Notes under the pieces: model-generated
Database searches by the model: none
Told to the model about the DNA's origin: nothing
What the model saw: the letters and a program-made list of their open reading frames with translations, nothing else
Shown: piece after piece, positions 44,022 to 54,443 of the stretch
How positions within the stretch are numbered: position 1 is the stretch's first letter
Layout of the letters: each line of letters begins with the position of its first letter
NCBI RefSeq assembly: GCF_002086815.1
Contig: NZ_MVID01000001.1
Span: 186,001-250,000 of the forward strand
Source of the DNA: Mycolicibacterium parafortuitum
GTDB taxonomy: Bacteria; Actinomycetota; Actinomycetes; Mycobacteriales; Mycobacteriaceae
Direction of reading: 5' to 3'
Length of the DNA stretch: 64,000 nt
Program-made: the position numbers and the translations under genes

Positions 44022-44888
44022 TCAGTTGGCGGCTTCGGGATTGAGGTCCTCTTCGAACCACATACCGACGCGCGCCAGGGTGCCGCCGTCGGCGGATCCG
44101 ATCGTGGCGCCGGAGATGTACGCCGAGTCGTCGGAGACCAGGAACAGGGCGACCTTCGCGTTGTCCGACAGGGATGGCGGGCGCTGCAGTTTCAGCGGGA
44201 TGGGCGACACCGTGGGGTTCCACGGGCCTGCGACCTCTTCGTAGGACTGGCCGACGACGGGGGTGCCGGGCGGCATCAGGAAGTTCGGGGACATTCCGTG
44301 GGTGGGGGCGATGGCGTTGACGCGGATGCCGTGGCGGCCCAGGTCCAGGCTCAGGCCGCGCACCAGGCCGTTGACTCCGGCCTTGGTGGCCGAGTACATC
44401 GCGATGTTGTGGTAGGCCACCATGGAAGCCGCCGACGAGGTGGCCAGAATCGTGCCGCCGCCGTTGGCCTTCAGGTGGGGGACAGCGGCCTGCGCCGTGT
44501 AGACGACGCCGGACAGGTTGACGCCCAGCACGTTCTGCCAGTCGGCCTCGGTCAGATCCTCGAACGCGACGAATTCGCCGCCGGCCACCGTCGGAACGCC
44601 GCCGCGCGAGACGATTCCCGCGTTGGCCCAGGCGATGTCGAGCTTGCCGAACTCTTTGACCGTCGCATCGACGGCGGCGGTGATCTGATCACGCTGCGCC
44701 ACATCGGCGGTCAGGGCGATGGCCTCCCCGCCCTGTTCCTGCACGAGCTTGAGGGTCTGTTCGGCGCGGTCGGTGTCGATGTCGACGATGGCGACCTTGG
44801 CGCCCTCCGCGGAGAACAGCGCAGAGCAGTGGCGGCCCAGGCCGGAACCGGCACCGGTGATCAACGCGACTTTGTCCTTGAGCTTCAT
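44022..44888 (-). CDS. SDR family oxidoreductase
   Basis: This 288-residue short-chain dehydrogenase/reductase is the first gene of a seven-gene operon. The NAD(P) motif is TGAGSGLG (residues 11-18), the catalytic Ser is in ILATSSAASM, and the pair is Tyr165-x3-Lys169 (YSATK). It probably oxidises the alcohol made by the P450 or Rieske oxygenase to a ketone. A GAAGGAGAA ribosome site precedes ATG 44888, and the promoter with site B lies about 100 bases upstream. The C-terminal tail (MWFEEDLNPEAAN) is unusual for short SDRs. Confidence 0.9.
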   Translation of the reverse strand: MKLKDKVALITGAGSGLGRHCSALFSAEGAKVAIVDIDTDRAEQTLKLVQEQGGEAIALTADVAQRDQITAAVDATVKEFGKLDIAWANAGIVSRGGVPTVAGGEFVAFEDLTEADWQNVLGVNLSGVVYTAQAAVPHLKANGGGTILATSSAASMVAYHNIAMYSATKAGVNGLVRGLSLDLGRHGIRVNAIAPTHGMSPNFLMPPGTPVVGQSYEEVAGPWNPTVSPIPLKLQRPPSLSDNAKVALFLVSDDSAYISGATIGSADGGTLARVGMWFEEDLNPEAAN

Positions 44889-44990
44889 GCTTCTCCTTCA
44901 AAGGATGGTTCGAGGTGCGGGGCCGCCGATCATCGGTGCCCGGGCTGTTGGCGTGGCGGTGTGCTGTGACGTGTGCCACCCTGGCGCTAA

Positions 44991-45019
44991 ACCTTACGAC
45001 AATAGGTATAAGAGGTCAA
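44991..45019 (-). promoter_or_regulatory. Promoter with shared palindrome, site B (before SDR-P450 operon)
   Basis: The palindrome ACCTTACGACAATAGGT occupies 44991-45007. Read on the minus strand, TTGACC (45019-45014) and TAAGGT (44996-44991) lie 17 bases apart, a good promoter, with the palindrome covering the -10 and most of the spacer. The same architecture is found upstream of the mce operon. Confidence 0.7.
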
Positions 45020-45062
45020 CGACGGATCTCGGGATGTGCGCCATCTGCCGTGGTGCGGGGCG

Positions 45063-47019
<1,957 letters not shown>

Positions 47020-47105
47020 GGTACACGCCGGTAGGGGCTGCCGACTCTATACTGGCCGAATGTGCTGTGGTCGGAACCGCGTCGGCAGACGGGGAGGTTT
47101 CTGAC

Positions 47106-47759
47106 ATGGCTCGTCCGTCGAAGCCGCTGATCAGCAAGACCGCGGCGGTCGAGGCGTCGATCGAGATCATCGACGCCGAAGGCATCAACGCGTTCAGCCT
47201 CCCGAAACTGGCCGCGCACATGGGTGTGCGCGCGCCGTCGCTCTATCACCACTTCGCCGACAAGAACGAGATCATGACGGCGATCGCCCGGCACATCGCG
47301 GGCAAGTCGGTGATCAAGCCGCGGCGTACCCCGGGACCGGACTGGCCGGAGTACTTCGTCAGCCTGGCACTGAACTTCCGTCAGTCGGTGCTGCGGCACC
47401 GCAACGCCGCGACGGTGCTGATCGAGCACCTGCCGAGGGAGACGCTGGTCGGCAGCTTCGAAGATGCCGCCCGCTTCCTGCGCGATTCGGGGGTGCCGAC
47501 ACATCTGCACGTGCAGATTCTCGACGGTATGGAGACGCTGTGCATCGGTGCGGTGCTCGCCGAGGCCGCCCGCAGGCCGCGTAGCCGCTACGCGTTGTTC
47601 CCTCCCGTCGACGCCGAGGAGTATCCCTATCTCACCGAGGCTCTGGAACAGAACGAGTTCTCGGTCAAGGAACTGTTCGCCGCGCGGATCCGCAACTTCC
47701 TCTACGGCGTGATCCTCAGTGACGGCGGGATGCCCGAGATCGAAACCTCCTCTGCCTGA
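47106..47759 (+). CDS. TetR-family transcriptional regulator (candidate regulon controller)
   Basis: This 217-residue TetR-type regulator has an HTH at residues about 16-60 (VEASIEIIDAEGINAFSLPK, LAAHMGVRAPSLYHHFADKN) and a ligand domain of the TetR_C type (residues 90-205, with HRNAATVLIEHLPRETLVGS). GGGGAGG precedes ATG 47106. It lies behind the second ALDH and directly opposite the mce-linked CAP gene (14 bases between stops). Because it is the only regulator inside the 35-58 kb catabolic locus, it is the best candidate to bind the shared palindrome; this is inference. Confidence 0.85.
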   Translation: MARPSKPLISKTAAVEASIEIIDAEGINAFSLPKLAAHMGVRAPSLYHHFADKNEIMTAIARHIAGKSVIKPRRTPGPDWPEYFVSLALNFRQSVLRHRNAATVLIEHLPRETLVGSFEDAARFLRDSGVPTHLHVQILDGMETLCIGAVLAEAARRPRSRYALFPPVDAEEYPYLTEALEQNEFSVKELFAARIRNFLYGVILSDGGMPEIETSSA

Positions 47760-47773
47760 CCGACGTTCCCGGA

Positions 47774-48262
47774 TCAGTCAGGCGTCGGGCGCCCGTATAC
47801 CGCGACCACCACGCTGCGGTCCAGGCTGTTCTCCGACCAGACCCCGATCTCGGTGTGCGCGCAGTCGGCCATGACCGCGTAGCTGACGGGGTCGAAGTAC
47901 CACTGGCGCAGGATCTCAAGGCCGTTGATGGCCAGCGCGGGGTTGACCGCGACGGTCTGTGCGACGACGCCGGGGTAGCCCGCGGCACTGGCCCGGTCCT
48001 GGGCGGTGGACCCGTCGGAACCCAGGTCGCCGTGCAGACCGCGGTTGGTGAGGACATCGCGGGCATGCCATTCGGCCGCGAGTTGGAGCCGGGGGTTCTT
48101 CTTGACGTCGTTGGTGCAGCCCGCTTGGTGCTGCAGTGTGTAGACGTTGGTGACCACGCTGTCGTTGAGCCGTTTGTTGTCGGCGGTGGCCGGCGGTGAG
48201 GACGCCAGCATCGTCAGCGTGACGGCCGTACCCACCATGAGCACGGAAAACCGTTGGGGCAT
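47774..48262 (-). CDS. Secreted CAP/SCP-domain protein
   Basis: This 162-residue protein has a signal peptide (MPQRFSVLMVGTAVTLTMLA, then ASSPPATA) followed by a CAP superfamily domain. Visible are ARDVLTNRGLHGDLGSDG, containing a possible His/Glu active-site pair, and PALAINGLEILRQWYFDPVS. ATG 48262 has GGTGGG upstream and the frame up to 48325 is excluded as leader. It lies 26 bases after the mceF stop on the same strand, so it is probably cotranscribed with the Mce importer. CAP proteins often bind lipids or sterols, which would suit the context. Confidence 0.8.
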   Translation of the reverse strand: MPQRFSVLMVGTAVTLTMLASSPPATADNKRLNDSVVTNVYTLQHQAGCTNDVKKNPRLQLAAEWHARDVLTNRGLHGDLGSDGSTAQDRASAAGYPGVVAQTVAVNPALAINGLEILRQWYFDPVSYAVMADCAHTEIGVWSENSLDRSVVVAVYGRPTPD

Positions 48263-48288
48263 CGAGTATTCACCCACCTGTCGTGTGT

Positions 48289-49731
48289 TCACGGGCCGTA
48301 GGGTGCGGTCAGCATGCTCTGCCACGACCTGTCTCCGGCCGCGGTGGCGAGGTCGGCTTGTTGGTGGACCTGCCCGTCCGGTGCGAGGTACTTGCCGGTC
48401 GCGGGGTCGTAGAACGCGGTGCCGATCGCCGCGGGTGCCGTGCTCGCGGGTGGTGCCTCCGGGGGTCCCGGCGGGCGCTGCGGCACGTCCTGGCCGGACA
48501 GCGTCGCGTTCGGATCACCTTTCCAGTTGAACCCGTCGTTGAGCGGGACGTACTCTTCGTCGCTCCGGCACATCTTGGCGGTGGGTGCGCGCTTTCCCGG
48601 CTTCATCATGCAGGGCAGGTTGCGGGCGCCGCGGACGGCCATCCAGGAGTCCTGGGGGATCCGGCAGTACAGATCATCGACCGGCCGTTCGGGGGAGTCC
48701 ACCATCGACGGGATGCGTTGTTGCTGTGCGGGAAGGTAACCGGTGGTGCACGGCGGAGGCAGGTTCAGGTTCAGGTTGAACGAGAGCACCAGACCGGGGT
48801 GCTTGCTGTCCCGGTTGGCCACCGTGCCCCCCGCCATCACCTGCACGCCCATCGGGATCAGCACCAAAAGCTGTTCGATGCCGGGGTGGTAGGTGAGCGC
48901 CAGTTGACCGATGCCCGCGAGGTTGGACATCAGGACGGGCAGCGTGGGCCGTACCCGGTCGATGAGCTGCCTGGCCTCGTCGGCGGCCTGCGGACCGTCG
49001 CGCAGGATGCCCGCGACCGCGGCATCGTTGTCCTTCACCTGACGGGTCAGGTCGGCGACGTCGGCCGCCCACGACTGGATGTCGGCGGCGGTGTCGCCCT
49101 GTGAGTCCATCAGAGGGCCGGACTTCTCGATCAGATCGATGATCGGGCCGATGTTGGCGCCCGCGTCGATCGCGAGTTCGGTGGAGCCCTCCACCAGCCG
49201 GGACAGCTCGGGCCCCAGACCCCCGACGGCCGTATAGCTTTCGTCGATCACGGTCTTGAGATTCTCGCGCGGGATCGCCTGCAGGCCGCGGTCCGTGGCG
49301 TCGAGCAGTTCGCCGATGTCCGGCGGAACGGAGGTGTCCGCCGACGCGATGACATCGCCGTCGCGCAGCGGCGGGGCGTCGCCGCTGCGCGGGATCAGCG
49401 CGACGTACTGCTCGCCGATCGCCGAGGTGGAGTGCACTTCCGCCTCGAGGTCCGACGGGATCTTGACACCGGAGCGCAACGACAGCTCCGCCTCGACCCC
49501 GTTCGGGGTCAGCCGGACGGCGGTGACCTTGCCGACCTCGGTGCCGCGGTAGGTGACATTCGCGGTGTCGTACAGGCCGCCTGCCCGGGGCAGCTGCATC
49601 GTCACGGTGTAGTGCCCGATCCCGAGCATCGCGGGGACCTTGATGTAACCGAACAGCATCACGAAGCCGGCCACCACCGCCACCGTCGCGAAGATGGACA
49701 GCTGGATCTTGATCCCTCTGGTCAGCCGCAT
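48289..49731 (-). CDS. Mce family protein, F position (MceF-like)
   Basis: This 480-residue protein is the last mce subunit of the operon. It has an N-terminal anchor helix (IQLSIFATVAVVAGFVMLFG), the MCE domain (residues about 37-125, YTVTMQLPRAGGLYDTANVT), a long alpha-helical section with several Val/Leu heptads (residues 140-300), and a Pro-rich C-terminus. Mce subunits form a hollow periplasmic tube that hands lipids to the YrbE permease. ATG 49731 is separated by one base from the mceE stop. The cell-wall-facing tail is Gly/Pro/Cys-rich (DDLYCRIPQDSW). Confidence 0.9.
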   Translation of the reverse strand: MRLTRGIKIQLSIFATVAVVAGFVMLFGYIKVPAMLGIGHYTVTMQLPRAGGLYDTANVTYRGTEVGKVTAVRLTPNGVEAELSLRSGVKIPSDLEAEVHSTSAIGEQYVALIPRSGDAPPLRDGDVIASADTSVPPDIGELLDATDRGLQAIPRENLKTVIDESYTAVGGLGPELSRLVEGSTELAIDAGANIGPIIDLIEKSGPLMDSQGDTAADIQSWAADVADLTRQVKDNDAAVAGILRDGPQAADEARQLIDRVRPTLPVLMSNLAGIGQLALTYHPGIEQLLVLIPMGVQVMAGGTVANRDSKHPGLVLSFNLNLNLPPPCTTGYLPAQQQRIPSMVDSPERPVDDLYCRIPQDSWMAVRGARNLPCMMKPGKRAPTAKMCRSDEEYVPLNDGFNWKGDPNATLSGQDVPQRPPGPPEAPPASTAPAAIGTAFYDPATGKYLAPDGQVHQQADLATAAGDRSWQSMLTAPYGP

Positions 49732-49732
49732 G

Positions 49733-50875
49733 TCAGCGCCCCTGATCCAGTCGGTACGGCGCCACAAGGGGATTGCCCGCGGTGTACGGGCTGGGCAGCT
49801 GGCCGATCGTGCGGCCCCACTGCATCTCCAGCTCGGTCAGGTCGCCCTCCCACCGTGTCCCGGTGAACAGCGTGTTGTCGATGCGGCTCAGCGTCAGGTC
49901 GAGGATCGCGGTGATGTTCGCGTAGTCACCGCGGATCCAGTTGTCCAGCGGGCCCTTCGGCCACGGGAACGTCCCGATGAAGTCCAGGGAGCGGGTCAGG
50001 GCAGGACCTGTGTCGGCCAGTGACTGCAGGACAGGGCCGAGGTGTTCCAGCTCCTTGACGAGGTTCTCCTTGCTCCTGGTGACGGTGTCGGTGGTCAGTG
50101 CGCTGAACTTGCTCAGAGCGTCGGCAACCTCGACCAGGTGACCGCGCTGTTCGGCGAGCACCTGCAGCGCGTCGGGGATGGTGCGGATCGCGTTGTCCAG
50201 TACCGGTTTCTGGTCGGCGACCTGCCCGACGAGACTGTTGAAGCTCTCGGTGGCGGAGATGATGTCGCCGGTCTGCGCATCGAGGCGCCCGGCGAACTCG
50301 TCGAGCCCGCCGATCAGGCTCCGCAGATCGGCCTCGCGGTTGGCCAGCGCGTTGGCGAAAGCGACGGTGATGTCCTGCATCTCACCGATCCCACCACCGT
50401 TGAGCACCAACGACATCGCCGACAGCGTCTGGTCGGTGCCCGGATAGGAGCCCGCCCGGTCCAGCGGGATGAGGGAACCGTCGCCCAGCCTGCCGCGCGG
50501 CGGTTCGTCGGTGGGCGGTGCGAGCTCCAGGTGCAGGGAACCCAGAAGGCTGGTCTGGCCGACTTTGGCGGTCGAGTTGGCGGGCAGGTCGACGTCGGCG
50601 TTGAGGGTCATGGTGACCAGCGCATGCCAGTCCTGACGGTCGATCCTGGTGATCGTCCCGACGTTCGCGTCACCGACCCGAACCCGGGAGTTCTGCTGGA
50701 TGTAGCCGACATCGGGGAGTTGTGCCTGCACGACGAACGAGCCCGGACCGCCGCCCTCCGTGCCCGGCATCGGCAGCGAGTTCAGCCCGCGCCATTCGCA
50801 TGCCGACGTGCCCGCGGCGACGACGGCGAGGGCAGCGGCCACGATGGCCCGGCGACGTCGGGGTGCGCGCGTCAC
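49733..50875 (-). CDS. Mce family lipoprotein, E position (MceE/LprK-like)
   Basis: This 380-residue protein begins with GTG 50875 (GTGA overlap with the mceD stop). The basic N-terminus (RAPRRRR) is followed by a hydrophobic helix and lipobox VAAGTSAC, making it the lipid-anchored subunit usual at the E position. The MCE domain is at about residues 45-130 (FVVQAQLPDVGYIQQNSRVR, ADVDLPANSTAKVGQTSLLG), followed by the helical stalk. The frame is open far upstream through mceD and beyond, which is a by-product of the high GC content and not a fusion. Confidence 0.9.
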   Translation of the reverse strand: MTRAPRRRRAIVAAALAVVAAGTSACEWRGLNSLPMPGTEGGGPGSFVVQAQLPDVGYIQQNSRVRVGDANVGTITRIDRQDWHALVTMTLNADVDLPANSTAKVGQTSLLGSLHLELAPPTDEPPRGRLGDGSLIPLDRAGSYPGTDQTLSAMSLVLNGGGIGEMQDITVAFANALANREADLRSLIGGLDEFAGRLDAQTGDIISATESFNSLVGQVADQKPVLDNAIRTIPDALQVLAEQRGHLVEVADALSKFSALTTDTVTRSKENLVKELEHLGPVLQSLADTGPALTRSLDFIGTFPWPKGPLDNWIRGDYANITAILDLTLSRIDNTLFTGTRWEGDLTELEMQWGRTIGQLPSPYTAGNPLVAPYRLDQGR

Positions 50876-52116
50876 GATCCTGCGCCCGGGATCATCATGC
50901 CCGACAGCCCCGCCGCCGGGTCGGTCTGCTCTGCGGGCGGCGTCGGCCGGAAATCGGGCCGCAACCGGTCCTCGGAGTAGGTGAGTTCGTTGGGCCGTGC
51001 GCTTTCGCCGACGACGTAGTTGGCGCCGAGCGGAGGGAAGTTCCACTGCCGGTTCTTCACGATCGGGGCCAGGTACTGCACGCACAGCTTGGCCGCCTGC
51101 TCGCTGTTCAGTCGCGACGCCGCCTGGATTCCACCGCACAGGAACGAGATCGGATTCGCGAAGTTCTGCATCGTGAGCGCACCGGTGATGCCCTGTTGCG
51201 TGGGCTGGTAGATGTTGACGAAGTTCTGCAGCGTGTTCGGGAACAGGTGCAACGCCTGCTCGACGTCGTCGATGCTCTCGTTCACCGCGGTGGTGACCGA
51301 TGCGAGCTGCGCGGTGGCGGTGCCGATCGACTCTTTGTTCTCGGCGATGAAGGTCGTGGTCTCGCCGACGATGTCGTTGACGTCGGTGAGTGCAGCGCCC
51401 ACGGCGCCGGGGGTGGAACTGAGGGCCGCGGTCGCGGCGGCGAAGTTGCCGTTGAGCGCACGGAGCAGCGCGGAGCTGTCCTGGAGCGCGTTCACCACCA
51501 CCGACAGGTTCTTGATGGTCGAGAACATGTCGTCGCTGTGGTCCCCGAGTGCCGAGAACGCCTGCGACATCGTCAGGATCGTGTTCCGCAGGTCCGGGCC
51601 TTGACCGCGCATGTTCTCCGCCGCGGTGTCGATGAACGCGCCCAGGGTGCTCACACCGCCGGGTTCGGTCGGCTGCAGGGCCGAGGTCAGTTCGGCGAGT
51701 TGATCGCGCAGGTCGTCCCATTCCATCGGAACCGCTGTGCGGTTCAACGGGATGACGTCGCCGTCGGCCAGCGCGGGCCCGCCGGTGTAGGCGGGGGTGA
51801 GCTGAATGGCCCGGGCCGTGACCAGTTGCGGTGCGATGATCGCGGCGCGGGCCTCGGCGGGCACCCGGTATCTGTCGTCCACCCAGAACGTGATCTTGAC
51901 CTGCTCGGGTTCCGGTTCGATCGCGGTGATGCGCCCCACCCGCACACCGAGGACGCGGATCTCGTCGTCGGTGAACAGCCCGTTGCTGTCGTCGAAGTAC
52001 GCCACCAGGTAGGTGCGGTGGAGGGTGCCGATCAGACCCGCCTGCACGGCGACCCCGGCGACCAGAAGCAGCGTGAAGGAAACGGCCAACGCGGCCCGCC
52101 ACGTTCGTGACTTCAT
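50872..52116 (-). CDS. Mce family protein, D position (MceD-like)
   Basis: This 414-residue protein starts at ATG 52116, overlapping the mceC stop by 4 bases. It has an N-terminal anchor helix (ALAVSFTLLLVAGVAVQAGL), the MCE domain at about 35-120 (YLVAYFDDSNGLFTDDEIRV, LGVRVGRITAIEPEPEQVKI), and a long helical region with several Asn/Ala-rich heptads. The C-terminal part ends with a short Gly/Pro tail (AGLSGMMIPGAGS). It is a subunit of the lipid-import tube, with order matching the conserved mce operon. Confidence 0.9.
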   Translation of the reverse strand: MKSRTWRAALAVSFTLLLVAGVAVQAGLIGTLHRTYLVAYFDDSNGLFTDDEIRVLGVRVGRITAIEPEPEQVKITFWVDDRYRVPAEARAAIIAPQLVTARAIQLTPAYTGGPALADGDVIPLNRTAVPMEWDDLRDQLAELTSALQPTEPGGVSTLGAFIDTAAENMRGQGPDLRNTILTMSQAFSALGDHSDDMFSTIKNLSVVVNALQDSSALLRALNGNFAAATAALSSTPGAVGAALTDVNDIVGETTTFIAENKESIGTATAQLASVTTAVNESIDDVEQALHLFPNTLQNFVNIYQPTQQGITGALTMQNFANPISFLCGGIQAASRLNSEQAAKLCVQYLAPIVKNRQWNFPPLGANYVVGESARPNELTYSEDRLRPDFRPTPPAEQTDPAAGLSGMMIPGAGS

Positions 52117-53393
52117 CGAGGCCCTCCGTCGGTGGGTTGCGCCTGCGCAGGCGGTCCGGGCGGGGGACCACCGGGAGGCGGCGCAGGCAGCGGCTCGCGG
52201 TACGGGTAGCAGCCCGGGCCGGGCGCCGGGGCGCCGGGAGGACCGCACGGTTGATCTCCGGGATTCCCGGTGATCGCGTCCGCCACCGTCATCCGAGGGG
52301 GACCACCCTGGCCGGTTCGCGGGAACGGCACCGGCATCGGCGGGGTCGCCTGCTGGCCGGTCTGCGGATCCGTCCGTTCGGACGGCAGCAGCACATTCGG
52401 GTCGAGCCCGAGGTCGGAGAACGCGGAGTCGATGAACGGCTGGATGAACTGTCCGGGAAGCAGGTTGGCGATGTAGGCCTTGAAGAACGGGCCGGAGGCG
52501 ACCGACTCACCCAGTGACATCGCGTACTGGTTCAGGTATTTGATGGCCTGCTGGAGCCCGGCCTTGTGCTTGTCGACGATCGACAGCACCACGTTGAGCT
52601 TGTCCAGGGTGGGTTTGAGCTGGGCGCGGTTGTCGTCGATGAATCCGCGGATCTGGTGCGCCAGCGCGGACAGATTGGTCGAGATCTGCGCCAGCGCGTC
52701 GTTCTGGGTGCGTAGTTCGGCGAGCAGCGCGTTGCTGTTGGACACCAGTGTGGCGATATCGGCGGCGCGCTCGGACAGCACCGTGCTGGCGGTGTTGGCG
52801 TCGGCCAACAGGTTTCGCAGCGCGGCGTCGCGAGTGCTCAAGGTCTCGGAGAATCGGCCCACACCGTCGACGGCGGCGCGCAGCTGCGGCGGGGTGTCCT
52901 TGAAGGTCTCGGCCAGGGTGGCCAGTGAGCCGGACACGGTGTCGGTGTCGAGGTCCTCGATCGTGGCCGTCAGGTCCCCGAGGGCGTCGGGCAACTGGTA
53001 CGGGGCCTTGGTGCGGTCGACCGGGATCGCCGCGCTCAGATGTCCGCCGCCGCGCGGCGTCACCTCCAGGACCTTGGCACCCAGCAGGCTCTTGGTGCGG
53101 ATGTTGGCTTCGGTCTGCTCACCGAGGCGGATGTCGTCCTCGACGTCGAAGGTGATCAGCACACGGTCGCCGTCGAGGTCCACGGAGGACACCTCGCCGA
53201 CCTGGTAGCCGGCCACCTGCACGGCGGCTCCCGCCTGAAGGCCACCGGATTCGCTGAAATAGGCTGCGTAACTGCGTGACCCGCCGAGAAACGGCAGGTT
53301 GTCGTATTGCAGTGCGGCCAGCACAGTGCCGGCGAGTGTGAGTACGCCGATCCCGCCGATGATCACCGGGTTGCGCTCGGAGAACGATTTCAC
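52113..53393 (-). CDS. Mce family protein, C position (MceC-like)
   Basis: I choose GTG 53393 (GTGA overlap with the mceB stop), giving KSFSERNPVIIGG, the usual start of MceC proteins; the GTG at 53405 is possible. The product has 426 residues, with the anchor helix VIIGGIGVLTLAGTVLAALQ, the MCE domain (YAAYFSESGGLQAGAAVQVA) and a helical stalk. The C-terminal 80 residues are strongly Pro/Gly/Gln-rich (PAPPPGGPPPGPPAQAQPTD) and probably unstructured at the cell surface. The subunit order yrbEA-yrbEB-mceABCDEF is complete. Confidence 0.88.
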   Translation of the reverse strand: MKSFSERNPVIIGGIGVLTLAGTVLAALQYDNLPFLGGSRSYAAYFSESGGLQAGAAVQVAGYQVGEVSSVDLDGDRVLITFDVEDDIRLGEQTEANIRTKSLLGAKVLEVTPRGGGHLSAAIPVDRTKAPYQLPDALGDLTATIEDLDTDTVSGSLATLAETFKDTPPQLRAAVDGVGRFSETLSTRDAALRNLLADANTASTVLSERAADIATLVSNSNALLAELRTQNDALAQISTNLSALAHQIRGFIDDNRAQLKPTLDKLNVVLSIVDKHKAGLQQAIKYLNQYAMSLGESVASGPFFKAYIANLLPGQFIQPFIDSAFSDLGLDPNVLLPSERTDPQTGQQATPPMPVPFPRTGQGGPPRMTVADAITGNPGDQPCGPPGAPAPGPGCYPYREPLPAPPPGGPPPGPPAQAQPTDGGPR

Positions 53394-54421
53394 TTCGGTT
53401 CGCACCGTCCCGAGTCCTGGCCCGCGAGTTTCACGTAGACCGGTTGTCCGCCTTTACCGTTGACCTTCAAGACCAGATCGCACAGGTAGAACGTGAAGAA
53501 GTCACCCATGATCCCTAGCCGGCTCAGCGTCTTGTAGGACTGCGGGATCGTCCGCAGGTAGTCGTCGACCCATTCGTGGTCGGCGGCCACGATCGAGGCG
53601 ACACGGTCGGTCTGGGTGACGGTGTGTTTCAGCGGTTTCCGGGCCTGGTCGAGCATGTCGGCGATCGACGCGGCCGCGGCGTTGGTGTGCGCGACGGTGT
53701 CGGCGATGTCGCTGCGCCGCGCGGCCAGCCCGTCGATCAGTTGCGACATCGAGTCGACCGCCTTGGCGAATTGGGTGTGTTCCTCGCCGAAGGTGCTCAT
53801 CACCGCGGTGAGGTTGTCGATCACCTCGCCGATCAACTCGTCGCGGTCGGCGAGAGTGCCCGTGACCGACGCGGCCTGGCTCAGGAACGAGTTGATCGTC
53901 GCCCCTTCACCCTGGAAGGCCCCGATCAGCTGGCTGGACAGCGTGTTGACCTGCTGCGGATCCAACGCCCGGAACAGCGGGCGGAATCCGCCGAGGAGGG
54001 TGTCGAGGTCCAGTGCGGGTTCGGTGTGAGAGACCGCGATGGTGCCGCCCGGGTCGAGGGGGTGCCGGCTTCGGCCCGGTCCGTCGGTGAGCGCCAGGTA
54101 GCGGTCGCCGATGGGGTTCTCCCAGCGCACCGCGGCGCGGGTGGCCGACGTCAGCACCACGGTCGGATCGACGGTGAACTCGACCAGCGCGATCGAGTCG
54201 TCGGTGACCGAGATGCCGCTGACCTTGCCGACTTCCACGCCGGCGATGCGGACGAAGTCGCCGTCGCCCAGGCCGCTGACGTCGGTGAACTCGGCCCGGA
54301 ACGTCTGGGTTCCCGCGAACCGGTACTGCGAGAAGATCGCCAGCAGTGCGAACGTGCCCACCAGACAGACGATGACGAAGACCGTGAAGCTGATCGTGGC
54401 GCGGCGGAGATTGTCATTCAT
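53390..54421 (-). CDS. Mce family protein, B position (MceB-like)
   Basis: This 343-residue protein starts at ATG 54421, preceded by GGAGGT. The anchor helix is TISFTVFVIVCLVGTFALLA, the MCE domain is at about residues 38-120 (TFRAEFTDVSGLGDGDFVRI, AGVEVGKVSGISVTDDSIAL), and the stalk is helical. The end has FTFYLCDLVLKVNG and RCEPK. The short 22-base gap after mceA and the overlap with mceC place it in the operon. One of six mce subunits that form the importer. Confidence 0.9.
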   Translation of the reverse strand: MNDNLRRATISFTVFVIVCLVGTFALLAIFSQYRFAGTQTFRAEFTDVSGLGDGDFVRIAGVEVGKVSGISVTDDSIALVEFTVDPTVVLTSATRAAVRWENPIGDRYLALTDGPGRSRHPLDPGGTIAVSHTEPALDLDTLLGGFRPLFRALDPQQVNTLSSQLIGAFQGEGATINSFLSQAASVTGTLADRDELIGEVIDNLTAVMSTFGEEHTQFAKAVDSMSQLIDGLAARRSDIADTVAHTNAAAASIADMLDQARKPLKHTVTQTDRVASIVAADHEWVDDYLRTIPQSYKTLSRLGIMGDFFTFYLCDLVLKVNGKGGQPVYVKLAGQDSGRCEPK

Positions 54422-54443
54422 GTGCAGACCTCCTCCTTCGTGC

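Noticed and set aside
50876..52171. Apparent 812-residue fusion of the mceE frame with upstream sequence
   Set aside because: The upstream part overlaps mceD and mceC in another frame. The lipobox close behind GTG 50875 and the 4-base overlap fix the real start.
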